Below are positions 17,084 through 26,846 of a stretch of 64,000 bases of DNA, in pieces; the first letter of the stretch is position 1; every line of letters starts with the position of its first letter. This DNA comes from Ectothiorhodospira magna. GTDB taxonomy: Bacteria; Pseudomonadota; Gammaproteobacteria; Ectothiorhodospirales; Ectothiorhodospiraceae. The stretch covers positions 1-64,000 of the forward strand of contig NZ_FOFO01000008.1 of NCBI RefSeq assembly GCF_900110965.1, written 5' to 3'. Below the pieces are notes generated by a model, which did no database searches, had not been told where the DNA came from, and saw only the letters and a program-made list of their open reading frames with translations. The translations under genes were made by a program, and so were the position numbers.

Positions 17084-17678
17084 CGGAACCTTCCAGGTAG
17101 CGATAGGTTTTGGCGGTGGCCTCGATGGTCAGTCGGTGGCTGCCCTGATCGGGACGCAGGTTGATGTCATGCAAGGTGACGATCCGGGGCAGGGCGGCCA
17201 CGCCACTGGTGAAATGGGCCACCTGTTCATAATTGCCCTTCATCCGCAGCCGGATAGGGTTTTCTGCATAAAAACCCCGTCGGACTTCGTTGCCGGGACG
17301 AAACAGTTCGATTTCCAGCCCGGCAGACAGGGCGGTCTGGGAAACGTCCACCAGCAGGTTGGGAATTTCCGTCTGGTTGGGGAGTTGCCGCAGCAGGGTG
17401 CCGAAGTTGCGGCGCATTTCTTCCAGTTGTTCCTTATGGGCGTCCAGGTTGGCGGCCCGGCGCTGTTTGGTTTCAAACTGCTGCCGCAGGGGCGGTTCCC
17501 TGGCCTCCACCTGGTGCAGGCGTTCGATCTGGTCCTTGATGAAGAACCAGTAACCGCCGCCCAGCAGCAGGGCAGAGAGCAATACCAGCACCATGACACG
17601 TATCGGCAGGGGGGCATTGCCGATATTTTTGAGGTCGATATTGTTGAGGTCGTTGAAATCAAAATTGCCGGCTTTCAT
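17076..17678 (-). CDS. pilO: Inner-membrane pilus alignment protein PilO
   Basis: The protein has 200 residues: a short cytoplasmic N-terminus ('FDFNDLNNIDLKNIGNAPLP'), one membrane helix (about 27-50), a coiled coil ('EREPPLRQQFETKQRRAANLD' region) and a periplasmic ferredoxin-like domain with 'LLRQLPNQTEIPNLLVDVSQ'. It dimerises with PilN. Its ATG overlaps the pilN stop by four bases. Confidence 0.92.
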   Translation of the reverse strand: MKAGNFDFNDLNNIDLKNIGNAPLPIRVMVLVLLSALLLGGGYWFFIKDQIERLHQVEAREPPLRQQFETKQRRAANLDAHKEQLEEMRRNFGTLLRQLPNQTEIPNLLVDVSQTALSAGLEIELFRPGNEVRRGFYAENPIRLRMKGNYEQVAHFTSGVAALPRIVTLHDINLRPDQGSHRLTIEATAKTYRYLEGSDG

Positions 17679-18244
17679 CGGCTGCCCCCTGTCGGGGTGG
17701 TGCGAGGGGTGACCAGGCGCACGGTGAGGCGGAAGTCACTCAGGCGTACCCCTGATTGCACTTGGGTTTCGACCACTTGCAGGTTGGGGTCGGAAAACCA
17801 GGGGGAGGCTTCCAGATTACGCATGTAAATGGAGACCCGGGCGTTGGATTCGGCTCGGCCAGCAATCTCCAGGGTATTGCCCCGCTGGGTGACTGCAGTC
17901 AGGTAGACGCCGTTGGGCAGGGTGGTGACCAGTTCGTCAAACAGCCGGACCACCGTTGGACGGGTGGTTTGCAGTTCCTGAATGATGTTCATGCGGTCCA
18001 CCAGGGCGCGGCGGGTGGCTTCCAGGTCCTGAATTTCGGCAATTTTTCGGTCCAGAAGGCGGATTTCATTCTGCAGGAGCTGGTTGCGTTGCTGCTGGTG
18101 GTCAATGAGGCGTTCCACGTAGGTATGGGCCAGGAATACTGCCACCAGGCTGGCCAGCATCACCAAGGCGGTGATGGTGTTGAAGTTTTTTTGCCGTTCC
18201 TTGCGCCGCTCTTCACGCCAGGGGAGCAGGTTGATGTGGGTCAT
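17675..18244 (-). CDS. pilN: Pilus assembly protein PilN
   Basis: The protein has 189 residues. It begins 'MTHINLLPWREERRKERQ', which contains the INLLPWR motif that docks into PilM. One membrane helix (about 25-42), a coiled coil and a periplasmic domain ('LPNGVYLTAVTQRGNTLEIAG') follow. It forms the inner-membrane platform with PilO and PilM. It overlaps pilM by one base and pilO by four. Confidence 0.93.
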   Translation of the reverse strand: MTHINLLPWREERRKERQKNFNTITALVMLASLVAVFLAHTYVERLIDHQQQRNQLLQNEIRLLDRKIAEIQDLEATRRALVDRMNIIQELQTTRPTVVRLFDELVTTLPNGVYLTAVTQRGNTLEIAGRAESNARVSIYMRNLEASPWFSDPNLQVVETQVQSGVRLSDFRLTVRLVTPRTTPTGGSR

Positions 18245-19305
18245 CAGTCAAAACTCCTCATGGCAAGGCCGCAGGCAATCATCAGTGCCGGTGCGTCGTT
18301 ACTCAGGCGCTTGAGATCGACGCGAGGATGCAGGGTCATGTTGGCGAAGGGGTTGCCCACCTGGGTAGGGGTGCCCAGGCGGGATTGAATCTGCTGGTCC
18401 ACGCCGGAGATGGCGGCGCAGCCTCCGGCCAGGATGATCCGGTCGACCTGTGTATCACCGTTGGTGGCATGGAAATACTGCAAAAAACGGATGATCTGCT
18501 GGGTCATGGTCTCCTTGAAAGGCGCCAGGGCATTGGGGACATAGCTGTCCGGCAGGCCACCGATCTTCTTGGCCCGACCGGCTTCGTCGTAGGAAAGGCC
18601 AAATTGACGCATGATTTCCTCGGTGAGCAGCTTGCCTCCGAAGGGCTGTTCCCGAGTGTAGATCAGCTTTTGCTGCTGCAGAATATTGATGGCGGTCATG
18701 GTGGCCCCCACATCGACAATGGCCACCAGACCATCCGGGTCCATGTCGGGTGTCTGTTGTGCCAGCAGGGGGTAGGCGTGTTCGGTGGCGTAGGACTCCA
18801 CATCCATCAATTGAGTCTTGAGTCCGGCCATTTCTGCGGCGGCCTGTCGCATTTCCACGTTTTCGCTGCGGGAGGCGCAGAGCAGGACTTCTATCTGGGC
18901 CGGGTTCTTGGGGGCGGGGCCGATGACTTCGAAGTCCATGTGGACTTCTTCCAGGGTGTAGGGGATATACTGGTCGGCTTCAAGCTGGATCTGGGCTTCC
19001 AGGTCCTCTTCCTTGAGGTTGGCGGGCAGGGTTAATGTTTTGGTGATCACTGCTGATGAGGGCACGGCCAGGGCGCAGATCTTGGTGCCGGTGCCTATGC
19101 GGCGGTGGGCGGCCTTGATGGCCTGGCCTACGGCTTCCACATCCTGAATGGCTTTTTCCATGATGGCGCCGCCGGGCAGGGGTTCGACGCTATAGCCTTC
19201 CACCCGATAACCTTGACCTGATCGGGAGAGTTCCACCATCTTGATGCAAGTGGAACTGATATCGATTCCTATCAACGTGGGGCGTTTGCGGGCGAATCCT
19301 ATCAC
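18244..19305 (-). CDS. pilM: Actin-like pilus assembly ATPase PilM
   Basis: The protein has 353 residues with a GTG start at 19305, six bases after AAGGGG. Its actin/FtsA-like nucleotide-binding motifs include 'LIGIDISSTCIKMVELS', 'VAIVDVGATMTAINIL' and 'ILAGGCAAISGVDQQIQSRL'. It is the cytoplasmic ring component that binds the PilN N-terminal tail. It is the first gene of pilMNOPQ and divergent from ponA over 191 bases, the standard gammaproteobacterial order. Confidence 0.93.
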   Translation of the reverse strand: MIGFARKRPTLIGIDISSTCIKMVELSRSGQGYRVEGYSVEPLPGGAIMEKAIQDVEAVGQAIKAAHRRIGTGTKICALAVPSSAVITKTLTLPANLKEEDLEAQIQLEADQYIPYTLEEVHMDFEVIGPAPKNPAQIEVLLCASRSENVEMRQAAAEMAGLKTQLMDVESYATEHAYPLLAQQTPDMDPDGLVAIVDVGATMTAINILQQQKLIYTREQPFGGKLLTEEIMRQFGLSYDEAGRAKKIGGLPDSYVPNALAPFKETMTQQIIRFLQYFHATNGDTQVDRIILAGGCAAISGVDQQIQSRLGTPTQVGNPFANMTLHPRVDLKRLSNDAPALMIACGLAMRSFD

Positions 19306-19496
19306 GGTAACCCCTTGGGATTTATTGCAATGCTTGGGTAGGGTGACTTATGGTTTTTCATCGGAAATACTAGACCTAACTTCGGGCAAATACTACCTTA
19401 GCTCTGGCCCGATTCGTCATCATTGGATCACGGCGATCATACGGGCCGCTTTCCTTTCCATGTCGGGCGCGTTATCTGGCCTGCGGGCATATTGTC

Positions 19497-21851
19497 ATGC
19501 GTTTTTTGATTAAATCCCTTGTGTTTGGCCTGATGGCCGTTTTCGGCGTGTTCACCCTGGGGGTGCTGTTCACTGCCGCGGCCTATGTGTATCTGGCGCC
19601 TCAGATGCCGGATGTGGAGCAGTTGCGGGAGGTGCAGTTGCAGGTTCCCCTGCGGGTATTGAGTCGTGATGGGCAGTTGATGGCGGAATATGGTGAGCAG
19701 CGGCGGGAGCCGGTGACCATGGAGGAGGTGCCGGAGCTGGTGCGGCTGGCGTTTTTGGCGGCGGAAGATGATCGGTTTGAGACCCATCCGGGGGTGGATT
19801 ATGTGGGCCTGATCCGGGCGGCCATGAATCTGCTGGCGACTGGCGAAAAGACCCAGGGGGGCAGCACCATCACCATGCAGGTGGCGCGTAACTTTTTTCT
19901 TAACCGGGAAAAGACCTATACCCGGAAACTGACGGAGATTTTCCTGGCCATCCGCATCGAGCGGGAGCTGACCAAGGACGAGATTTTGGAGCTGTATCTG
20001 AACAAGATTTTTCTTGGCCATCGGGCCTACGGGGTTCGGGCCGCTGCCCAGGTGTATTACGGGGTGGATCTGCATGAGCTGACCTTGCCCCAGATTGCCA
20101 CCATTGCCGGTCTGCCCCAGGCACCGTCCCGCGCCAATCCGGTGACCAATCCGGCCCGGGCAGTGGCCCGGCGCAATTATGTGCTGGGGCGGATGTATGA
20201 GCTGGGTCATATTGATAGGGCGACATTTGAGGCGGCCAGGGAAGCGCCAGAGACTGCCCGGTTGCGGCGTCCGGTGATACAGGTGGATGCGGCCCATGTG
20301 GCGGAGCTGGTGCGTCTGGAGATGTTGGACCGGTTCGGTGAAGCGGCCTATACCGAGGGTTATCGGGTTTATACCTCGGTAGACCCAACCCTGCAAGGGG
20401 CTGCCATTGATGCCTTGCGTTCGGGGCTGATGGCCTATGACCGCCGTCATGGGTATCGGGGACCGGAGGGGGAAGTGGATCTGGACCGCCATCCCACCGA
20501 TGAGGCGCTGGATCGGGTGTTGGCGCAATACCCCAGGGTGGCGGGCATGTTGTGGTCGGGGGTGGTGACGGCGGCAGACCCGGAGCAGGCCACGGTATAT
20601 CTGGGGCGGGGAGAGCGGAAGGTGCTGGACCGGGAGGCGGTGGCCTGGGCCAGACCCTATCTGGCCCTATCCCGTCGGGGTCCGGCGCCCCGGACAGTAA
20701 CCGATGTTCTGGCACCGGGTCAGGTGGTGCGTCTGTTGCAGACGGCTGATGACCGCTGGGTGCTCAGTCAGGTGCCGGCGGTGGAGGGGGCGATTGTGGC
20801 ACTGGATGCCCAGGATGGGGCGGTGCTGGCCCTGGTGGGTGGATTTGATTTTTTCCGCAGCAATTTCAACCGGGCCACCCAGGCCCAGCGTCAGCCGGGT
20901 TCGGCGTTCAAGTCGTTCATTTATTCGGTGGCTCTGGAGCATGGACATTCTCCCGCCACGATGATCAACGATGCGCCTATCGTGATTGAGGATATCTCCT
21001 TGCAGGGGGAATGGCGGCCCCGCAATTACAGTGGCCGTTTCTATGGTCCTACCCGTCTGCGGGAGGCTTTGGCCCATTCCCGTAATCTGGTGTCCATCCG
21101 GTTGCTTGATGATGTGGGGGTCAGTCGGGTGCATGGGGAATTGACCCGGTTCGGGCTGGACCCGGCCCGGCATCCTCGCAGTTTGTCCATGGCCCTGGGC
21201 AGTGGTTCGGTCACCCCTCTGGAACTGACCCGGGCCTATGGGGTGTTTGCCAATGGGGGGTATCTAATCGATCCGTGGATCATTGAGCGGGTGGAAAATG
21301 CAGCAGGAGAGGTGGTGTTTCTCAATGTGCCGCAACAGGTCTGTCAGGCCCCTTGCGAGACATCGGCCCCCCGGACCATTCCCGCCAGCAATGCCCATCA
21401 GATGTACAGCATGTTGCGTGAGGTGGTGCAAACCGGCACGGGCCGCCGCGCCCGCGCCCTGGGTCGGGAAGATGTGGCGGGCAAGACCGGCACCACCAAT
21501 GATTTGCGGGATGGCTGGTTTGCCGGTTTTGCCGGGGATGTGGTGGCAAGCGCCTGGGTGGGGTTTGATCAGTACACCTCTTTGGGACAGCGGGAAACCG
21601 GCGGGTCCACGGCGTTGCCCATCTGGGTGGATTTCATGGCTGAAGCACTCAAGGGACAACCTCAACGGCCCTGGGCACCTCCGGCGGGGATGATCACGGT
21701 GCGGATTGATGCCGATACGGGAGGGCGGGTGACCAGCCGCACCCAGCGGACCCTGTTTGAGGTATTGACACCGGCTCAGGTGCCACCGGAACCCTTGCCG
21801 GATGCATGGGGTCCGGGCAGTGGCGAACTGGCGCCGGAGAACATTTTCTAA
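19497..21851 (+). CDS. mrcA: Bifunctional penicillin-binding protein 1A
   Basis: This 784-residue class A PBP builds and crosslinks peptidoglycan in the periplasm. A membrane anchor (about 5-27) is followed by the GT51 glycosyltransferase ('AAEDDRFETHPGVD' with the catalytic Glu; 'QGGSTITMQVARNFFL') and then the transpeptidase with SxxK in 'PGSAFKSF', SxN in 'HSRN' and KTG in 'GKTGTTNDLRDGWFAG'. It is divergent from pilM, as in Pseudomonas and relatives. Confidence 0.94.
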   Translation: MRFLIKSLVFGLMAVFGVFTLGVLFTAAAYVYLAPQMPDVEQLREVQLQVPLRVLSRDGQLMAEYGEQRREPVTMEEVPELVRLAFLAAEDDRFETHPGVDYVGLIRAAMNLLATGEKTQGGSTITMQVARNFFLNREKTYTRKLTEIFLAIRIERELTKDEILELYLNKIFLGHRAYGVRAAAQVYYGVDLHELTLPQIATIAGLPQAPSRANPVTNPARAVARRNYVLGRMYELGHIDRATFEAAREAPETARLRRPVIQVDAAHVAELVRLEMLDRFGEAAYTEGYRVYTSVDPTLQGAAIDALRSGLMAYDRRHGYRGPEGEVDLDRHPTDEALDRVLAQYPRVAGMLWSGVVTAADPEQATVYLGRGERKVLDREAVAWARPYLALSRRGPAPRTVTDVLAPGQVVRLLQTADDRWVLSQVPAVEGAIVALDAQDGAVLALVGGFDFFRSNFNRATQAQRQPGSAFKSFIYSVALEHGHSPATMINDAPIVIEDISLQGEWRPRNYSGRFYGPTRLREALAHSRNLVSIRLLDDVGVSRVHGELTRFGLDPARHPRSLSMALGSGSVTPLELTRAYGVFANGGYLIDPWIIERVENAAGEVVFLNVPQQVCQAPCETSAPRTIPASNAHQMYSMLREVVQTGTGRRARALGREDVAGKTGTTNDLRDGWFAGFAGDVVASAWVGFDQYTSLGQRETGGSTALPIWVDFMAEALKGQPQRPWAPPAGMITVRIDADTGGRVTSRTQRTLFEVLTPAQVPPEPLPDAWGPGSGELAPENIF

Positions 21852-21886
21852 ACCGGCTGGGTAACCCGTGGGTGGCTATATTGAGT

Positions 21887-22471
21887 ATGGATAGTCGTAT
21901 GCGACAGATGATCGCTGAGGAAGCGGCTCGCATCATTCTGGACGAAGGGGTGCTGGATTATCGCCTGGCCAAGCGCAAGGCGGCGGAGCGGCTGGGGGCG
22001 GGTCAGACCCGGAACCTGCCCAGGAATGCAGAGATTGAAGTGGCGGTGATGGAGCGTCAGCGTCTGTTTGAGGATGACGCGTCACGGCTTCAGTTGCGGC
22101 ATTTGCGGCAGGTGGCGGTGAAGGCCATGCGGATGCTGGCGTCTTTCAATCCCCGTCTGGTGGGGCCGGTGCTGGCGGGGATCGTCAATGGTCGGGATGA
22201 GCTGACCCTGCATCTGTTTGCCGACAGTCCGGAGGAGGTCATTTTCTTTTTGCAGGATCGGGGGGTGACCTGGCGGGCAGATGAGCGTCGGTTGCGCAAT
22301 GGACAGGGGTATGTGTTTTATCCCTGCATCGAGTTTGGCGCAGAAGGGGTGGACGTGGATCTGGTGGTGTTTCCGGTGGACGGGATTCGTCAACCGCCGT
22401 TGAGTCCGGTGGATGGCCGGCCAATGAAGCGGGCAGAGTTGAAAGTGGTGGAGCAGATGCTGGAGGGGTGA
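21887..22471 (+). CDS. Conserved protein, nucleotidyltransferase-like C-terminal region
   Basis: The protein has 194 residues from ATG 21887; the frame is open upstream into ponA, and the ribosome site is weak. The N-terminal part ('RMRQMIAEEAARIILDEGVLDYRLAKRKAAERLG') is helical. The C-terminal half, 'RLVGPVLAGIVNGRDELTLHLFAD' to 'FYPCIEFGAEGVDVDLVVFP', resembles minimal nucleotidyltransferase folds. Homologues occur in proteobacteria without an established role. It follows ponA by 35 bases and is convergent with hemE. I assign no function. Confidence 0.7.
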   Translation: MDSRMRQMIAEEAARIILDEGVLDYRLAKRKAAERLGAGQTRNLPRNAEIEVAVMERQRLFEDDASRLQLRHLRQVAVKAMRMLASFNPRLVGPVLAGIVNGRDELTLHLFADSPEEVIFFLQDRGVTWRADERRLRNGQGYVFYPCIEFGAEGVDVDLVVFPVDGIRQPPLSPVDGRPMKRAELKVVEQMLEG

Positions 22472-22503
22472 GGGCTGGCCTCACCCCGTCCTGATCAGCC
22501 TGA

Positions 22504-23571
22504 TCAGCCGGCGTGGTACTGCTTGCCGTCTTCGTGCACCGTTTCCACCAGAGCGGCCACGTTTTCCGGGTCGATCTTGGGATGGATGCCGTGGCCCAGG
22601 TTGAACACATGGCCGTTGCCATGACCAAAGCCCGCCAGCACCTTTCTGGCTTCTTCCCGTACCTTGTCGGGGGAGGCATACAGCACCGCCGGGTCCAGAT
22701 TGCCCTGCAGGGCCACCCGGTCACCCACCCGCTTGCGGGCATCGGCGATGTTCACGGTCCAGTCCAGACCCAGGGCATCGCAGCCGGTGTCGGCCATGAT
22801 TTCCAGCCACTGACCACCGCCCTTGGTGAACAGCACCACCGGCACCTTGCGGCCTTCGGCCTCGCGGGTCACGCCTTCGACGATGCGCTGCATGTACTGC
22901 AGGGAGAACAGACGGTAGTTCTCCGGGCTCAGGGAGCCGCCCCAGGTGTCGAACACCATCACGGCCTGGGCGCCGGCGGCGATCTGGGCGTTCAGGTAGG
23001 CCACCACGGTGTCCGCCAGCACGCTCAGCAGGTGGTGCATGGTGGCCGGGTCGTCGTACATCATGCCCTTGATATGGGCGAATTCCTTGGAGGAGCCGCC
23101 TTCCACCATATAGGTGGCCAGGGTCCAGGGGCTGCCGGAGAAGCCGATCAGGGGCACCCGGCCATCCAGTTCCTTGCGGATCAGGCGCACGGCGTCCATC
23201 ACGTAGCGCAGCTCGTCTTCCGGGTCCGGCACCCCCAGGGCGCGGATGGCGGCGGCGTCCTGGACCGGGCGTTCGAAGCGGGGGCCTTCACCTTCGGAGA
23301 AATACAGGCCCAGGCCCATGGCGTCCGGAATGGTGAGGATGTCGGAGAACAGGATGGCGGCATCCAGGGGGAAGCGATCCAGCGGCTGCATGGTGACTTC
23401 GCAGGCCAGTTCCGGGTTTTCGCACAGGCCCATGAAGCTGCCGGCCTTGGCCCGGGTGGCGCGGTATTCCGGCAGGTAGCGGCCGGCCTGGCGCATGATC
23501 CAGATGGGGGTCGTGTCCACGGGTTCGCGCAGCAGGGCCCGCAGGAGTCGGTCGTTTTTCAGTTGGCTCAT
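22504..23571 (-). CDS. hemE: Uroporphyrinogen decarboxylase
   Basis: This 355-residue enzyme decarboxylates uroporphyrinogen III to coproporphyrinogen III in haem and (bacterio)chlorophyll synthesis. '[14 protein letters not shown]' is the N-terminal signature; '[22 protein letters not shown]', '[14 protein letters not shown]' and '[11 protein letters not shown]' are further conserved blocks. The start MSQLKN at 23571 is family-typical. An upstream open extension runs through REP-like repeats and was rejected. The gene stands alone, convergent with the nucleotidyltransferase-like gene. Confidence 0.95.
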   Translation of the reverse strand: MSQLKNDRLLRALLREPVDTTPIWIMRQAGRYLPEYRATRAKAGSFMGLCENPELACEVTMQPLDRFPLDAAILFSDILTIPDAMGLGLYFSEGEGPRFERPVQDAAAIRALGVPDPEDELRYVMDAVRLIRKELDGRVPLIGFSGSPWTLATYMVEGGSSKEFAHIKGMMYDDPATMHHLLSVLADTVVAYLNAQIAAGAQAVMVFDTWGGSLSPENYRLFSLQYMQRIVEGVTREAEGRKVPVVLFTKGGGQWLEIMADTGCDALGLDWTVNIADARKRVGDRVALQGNLDPAVLYASPDKVREEARKVLAGFGHGNGHVFNLGHGIHPKIDPENVAALVETVHEDGKQYHAG

Positions 23572-23731
23572 AGTTCTCGATGCACATGGAGTTAAACCCC
23601 CGATTATACGAAGGCTTGTCCGTGTACGTATATGGATGGAGGGGGGTTTAACCGGGGCCAGGTCATGAAAACGGCCGATGTGCCGGTCCGTGCCGACGTT
23701 ATTTTCCGGCAGCTTGGCTTTTTCGGGGGCC

Positions 23732-23899
23732 GCATGGATTCCCGCTTTCGCGGGAATGACGGGCCTGATGGCTTTGGGGCATCGACGCGGGAATGAATCG
23801 ATGGCGTTGATGCTCCAGAAACGGGGCTCTTTAATTACCGTCACTCCCGCCGCCGTCATCCCCGCGAAAGCGGGAATGACGGGCCTGATGGCTTTGGGG
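23732..23899. repeat. Two REP-like palindromic repeat units upstream of hemE
   Basis: GATTCCCGCTTTCGCGGGAA (near 23737-23756) and the unit at 23855-23880 (CCCGCGAAAGCGGG core) are palindromes of the common 'attcccgcg-n-cgcgggaat' type. A 29-bp stretch is identical at 23751-23779 and 23871-23899. The 351-base interval between hemE and rpsU holds these units and no gene. Confidence 0.75.
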
Positions 23900-23922
23900 G
23901 GAGCTGACGATGCGAAGAGGAC

Positions 23923-24138
23923 TTAGTACAGACGCTCGCGGCGGCTGATTTCCTTCGAGAGGCGCTTCATCTGACGCTTCACGGCAGCAGCAGCCTTGCG
24001 CTTGCGCACTTCCGTGGGCTTTTCGTAGAACTCGCGGCGGCGCACTTCGGTCAGTACACCGGCCTTTTCGCAGGTGCGCTTGAAGCGGCGCAGGGCAACT
24101 TCGAAGGGTTCGTTCTCTTTTACTCGCACATGGGGCAT
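23923..24138 (-). CDS. rpsU: 30S ribosomal protein bS21
   Basis: This small basic 71-residue protein begins '[21 protein letters not shown]' and ends '[18 protein letters not shown]', standard for bS21, which sits near the mRNA platform of the 30S subunit. The MPHV start is used rather than the ATG seven codons upstream. It is divergent from tsaD, as in E. coli, but no dnaG-rpoD follows it here. Confidence 0.95.
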   Translation of the reverse strand: MPHVRVKENEPFEVALRRFKRTCEKAGVLTEVRRREFYEKPTEVRKRKAAAAVKRQMKRLSKEISRRERLY

Positions 24139-24250
24139 AAAATCGTTACCGTCCGTCAATCAGTTCACAGGTTCAGGGGACACACAGCTACTCCACCTCC
24201 GGCGGAGAATCGCGCATTATAGAATGGCACCGATCAAAAACCAAAGCCCC

Positions 24251-25309
24251 ATGAGTGAAATGCGCCCGAAAAAATCTGTTGATGCCGAAACGCCCCTGTG
24301 TGTCCTGGGGATCGAGACCTCTTGTGATGAGACCGGGGTGGCAGTGTATGACTCCCGCCGGGGGCTTTTGGCCCATGCCCTGCACAGTCAGGTGGCCCTC
24401 CATGGGGAGTATGGCGGGGTGGTGCCGGAACTGGCCTCCCGCGACCATGTGCGCCGGGTGTTGCCGCTGGTGCGTCAGGTGATGGGGGAGGCCGGGATCA
24501 GCGGCGATGACCTGGACGGGGTGGCGTTCACCGCCGGGCCGGGGCTTTTGGGGGCGCTGCTGGTGGGGGCGTCGGTGGCCCGCAGCATGGCCTGGGGCTG
24601 GGGGGTGCCGGCGGTGGCGGTGCATCACATGGAGGGACATCTGCTGGCGCCCCTGCTGGAGGCACCGGCGCCGGCGTTTCCCTTCGTGGCCCTGCTGGTG
24701 TCCGGTGGGCATACCCTGTTGGTGGATGTCCGGGGGCTGGGGCAGTACCGGATTCTGGGGGAGAGTCTGGATGATGCGGCAGGGGAAGCCTTTGACAAGA
24801 CGGCCAAGTTGCTGGGGCTGGGGTACCCCGGTGGTCCCGCGCTGGCGCGGCTGGCGGAGCAGGGAGATCCGGGGCGGTTTCGTTTTCCCCGGCCAATGAC
24901 CGATCGGCCGGGGTTGGCGTTCAGTTTTTCCGGTCTCAAGACCCGGGCCTTGACCACGCTGCGGGACGGTCCCCAGGATGCCCAACTGGATGCGGATGTG
25001 GCGCGGGCATTCGAGGATGCGGTGGTGGATACCCTGGTGATCAAGTGCCGGCGGGCGTTGCAGGCGGTGGAGGCGCGGCGTCTGGTGGTGGCCGGTGGGG
25101 TGGGGGCCAATCGGCGTTTGCGGGCGGCGCTGGCGGAGATGGTGGCCGAGGAAGGCGGGCAGGTGTTCTATCCGCGCATCGAGTTCTGTACCGACAACGG
25201 GGCGATGATTGCCCTGGCCGGGGCCTTGCGCCTGGCCGCCGGCACCCGGTGCGGGCTGGAGATCCCGGCCCGGGCCCGGTGGAGCCTGGAGGAACTGATG
25301 CCGGTATAG
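24251..25309 (+). CDS. tsaD: tRNA threonylcarbamoyladenosine synthase subunit TsaD
   Basis: The protein has about 352 residues. It transfers the threonylcarbamoyl group to A37 of ANN-decoding tRNAs with TsaB, TsaC and TsaE. '[16 protein letters not shown]', the metal-binding '[10 protein letters not shown]', '[11 protein letters not shown]', 'FSGLKTRAL' and '[12 protein letters not shown]' are all present. The start is uncertain: ATG at 24224, 24251 or 24260 are in frame, none with a strong ribosome site, and the family norm would begin close to [10 protein letters not shown]. It is convergent with plsY. Confidence 0.95.
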   Translation: MSEMRPKKSVDAETPLCVLGIETSCDETGVAVYDSRRGLLAHALHSQVALHGEYGGVVPELASRDHVRRVLPLVRQVMGEAGISGDDLDGVAFTAGPGLLGALLVGASVARSMAWGWGVPAVAVHHMEGHLLAPLLEAPAPAFPFVALLVSGGHTLLVDVRGLGQYRILGESLDDAAGEAFDKTAKLLGLGYPGGPALARLAEQGDPGRFRFPRPMTDRPGLAFSFSGLKTRALTTLRDGPQDAQLDADVARAFEDAVVDTLVIKCRRALQAVEARRLVVAGGVGANRRLRAALAEMVAEEGGQVFYPRIEFCTDNGAMIALAGALRLAAGTRCGLEIPARARWSLEELMPV

Positions 25310-25332
25310 TCGCCGGGGCTGTTTCAATGGCC

Positions 25333-25932
25333 CTAAGGCTGCTTTTTCTGTCCGATCCGGGGTTCCGTCCTGTTCATGATGCGGCGGATGTTGCCGGCGT
25401 GTCGCATGTAGATGAGGGCCATCATGAAGCAGGCCGCGATGGTGACCCAGGCATCCCCCAGAATCAGCGCCACCCAGATGGGGGCGGCGGTGGCGGCGGT
25501 CAGGGCACCGATGGACGAGGTGCGGGTGATGGCGGCGGCCAGCAGCCAGGTGGCCAGGGTGCAAAGGCCCACGGCCCAGTGCAGGCCCAGCAGGACCCCC
25601 AGGCCGGTGGCCACCCCCTTGCCGCCCCTGAACTGGTGAAACACCGGGAACAGATGGCCGAGGAAGGCGGCCAGGGCCACCAGGGCCAGGGCAAGACCTT
25701 CCAGCCCCAGGGCCAGGGCGATCCATACCGGGATCACCCCCTTGAGAAGGTCTCCCGTCAGGGTGATGATGGCCGCTTTTTTGCCGCCGGAGCGCAGCAC
25801 GTTGGTGGCGCCGGGGTTGCCGGAGCCTTGGGTGCGGGGGTCGGGCAGGCCCAGTAGCTTGCAGGTGATGATGGCGGTGGAGAGGGAGCCGATCAGGTAG
25901 GCGGCAATGGTCAGTATGATGGGCAGCAACAT
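25333..25932 (-). CDS. plsY: Glycerol-3-phosphate acyltransferase PlsY
   Basis: This 199-residue inner-membrane enzyme acylates glycerol-3-phosphate using acyl phosphate in phospholipid synthesis. 'GSGNPGATNVLR' and 'FRGGKGVATGLGVLLGL' are signature cytoplasmic loops, set among five or so hydrophobic helices. The start MLLPIIL at 25932 is used; a longer upstream frame has no membrane or family features. It is next to tsaD, a common proteobacterial arrangement. Confidence 0.93.
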   Translation of the reverse strand: MLLPIILTIAAYLIGSLSTAIITCKLLGLPDPRTQGSGNPGATNVLRSGGKKAAIITLTGDLLKGVIPVWIALALGLEGLALALVALAAFLGHLFPVFHQFRGGKGVATGLGVLLGLHWAVGLCTLATWLLAAAITRTSSIGALTAATAAPIWVALILGDAWVTIAACFMMALIYMRHAGNIRRIMNRTEPRIGQKKQP

Positions 25933-26072
25933 GGGGGGGCGTATCCTCTCCGGCCTGTTGGGTCGGGCGGTTGGGTTTGCCGCGCATGATAACCGAGAAC
26001 ATGCCCCAAAGCCCCTCCCCCCTTGTGTGAGCGGGGTTGGGGTGAGGGCAAGATAACCCGAAGGAGGGGTGA

Positions 26073-26846
26073 GTGACTGTTGCCTTGACAAGCCATTTCC
26101 AGGGTCACGGCCCGAGCCTGACCCTGATCCACGGCTGGGGTCTCAATGCCGGGGTCTGGGAAGAGCTGGCCTGCGCCCTGGCCGATGATTTTCAGGTTTG
26201 CCGGGTGGATCTGCCCGGCCACGGCGCCGCCGCCCATGAGACCCGGCTGGGGGATCTGGATACCCTGGCGGATCGCCTGGCCGCCACCCTGCCGATGGCT
26301 GGGTCCACTCTGGTGGGCTGGTCCCTGGGTGCCCTGGTGGCCCTGCAGGCCGCGGCGCGCCATCCCCAGCGGGTTCACCGGGTCATTCTGGTGGCCGGTA
26401 CCCCGCGCTTCGTGCAGGCCCCGGACTGGCCCCATGCCATGGCCCTGCCGGTGCTGGATGCCTTTGCCCAGGGGCTGGCCGCCCAGTACCGGGTGACGTT
26501 GAATCGGTTTCTGGCGTTGCAGTTTCACGGCCTGCCCGATGCCCAGGGGGCCTTGAAGACCCTGCGGGGCCGTCTGCTGGATGGCCCACCCACCCCCGAG
26601 GCCCTGACCGAGGGGCTGGCGTTGTTGCGGAACATGGACCTGCGCCGGACCCTGGCCACGCTGCCCTGTCCGGTACATGCCGTGTTCGGGGAGTACGATA
26701 CCCTGGTGCCCGCCGCCGCCGAGACGGCGTTCAAGGCATTGCGGCCCGCCTTGGGCACCGCCGTGATCAAGGGCGCCGGCCATGCCCCGTTCCTGTCCCG
26801 ACCGGCCCGGTTCGAGGCCGTTCTTCGGAGTTTTTTGCATGACTGA
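26073..26846 (+). CDS. bioH: Pimeloyl-ACP methyl ester carboxylesterase BioH
   Basis: This 257-residue alpha/beta hydrolase starts at a GTG right after AAGGAGGGG. 'LTLIHGWGLNAGVWE' forms the oxyanion region, the nucleophile Ser84 lies in 'GWSLGAL', and the acid and His lie in 'FGEYDTLVP' and 'GAGHAPFLS'. BioH releases pimeloyl-ACP from its methyl ester. The gene overlaps bioC by eight bases; the two act at opposite ends of the same pathway segment. The other biotin genes (bioA, B, D, F) are not in this window. Confidence 0.92.
   Translation: MTVALTSHFQGHGPSLTLIHGWGLNAGVWEELACALADDFQVCRVDLPGHGAAAHETRLGDLDTLADRLAATLPMAGSTLVGWSLGALVALQAAARHPQRVHRVILVAGTPRFVQAPDWPHAMALPVLDAFAQGLAAQYRVTLNRFLALQFHGLPDAQGALKTLRGRLLDGPPTPEALTEGLALLRNMDLRRTLATLPCPVHAVFGEYDTLVPAAAETAFKALRPALGTAVIKGAGHAPFLSRPARFEAVLRSFLHD

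Noticed and set aside
23572-23859. N-terminal extension of HemE by 96 codons
   Set aside because: The extension translates REP-like repeats and has no family similarity; MSQLKN is the normal start.
24188-26002. A 604-codon reverse frame opposite tsaD and overlapping plsY
   Set aside because: Pro/His/Arg-rich shadow translation; TsaD and PlsY signatures lie in other frames.
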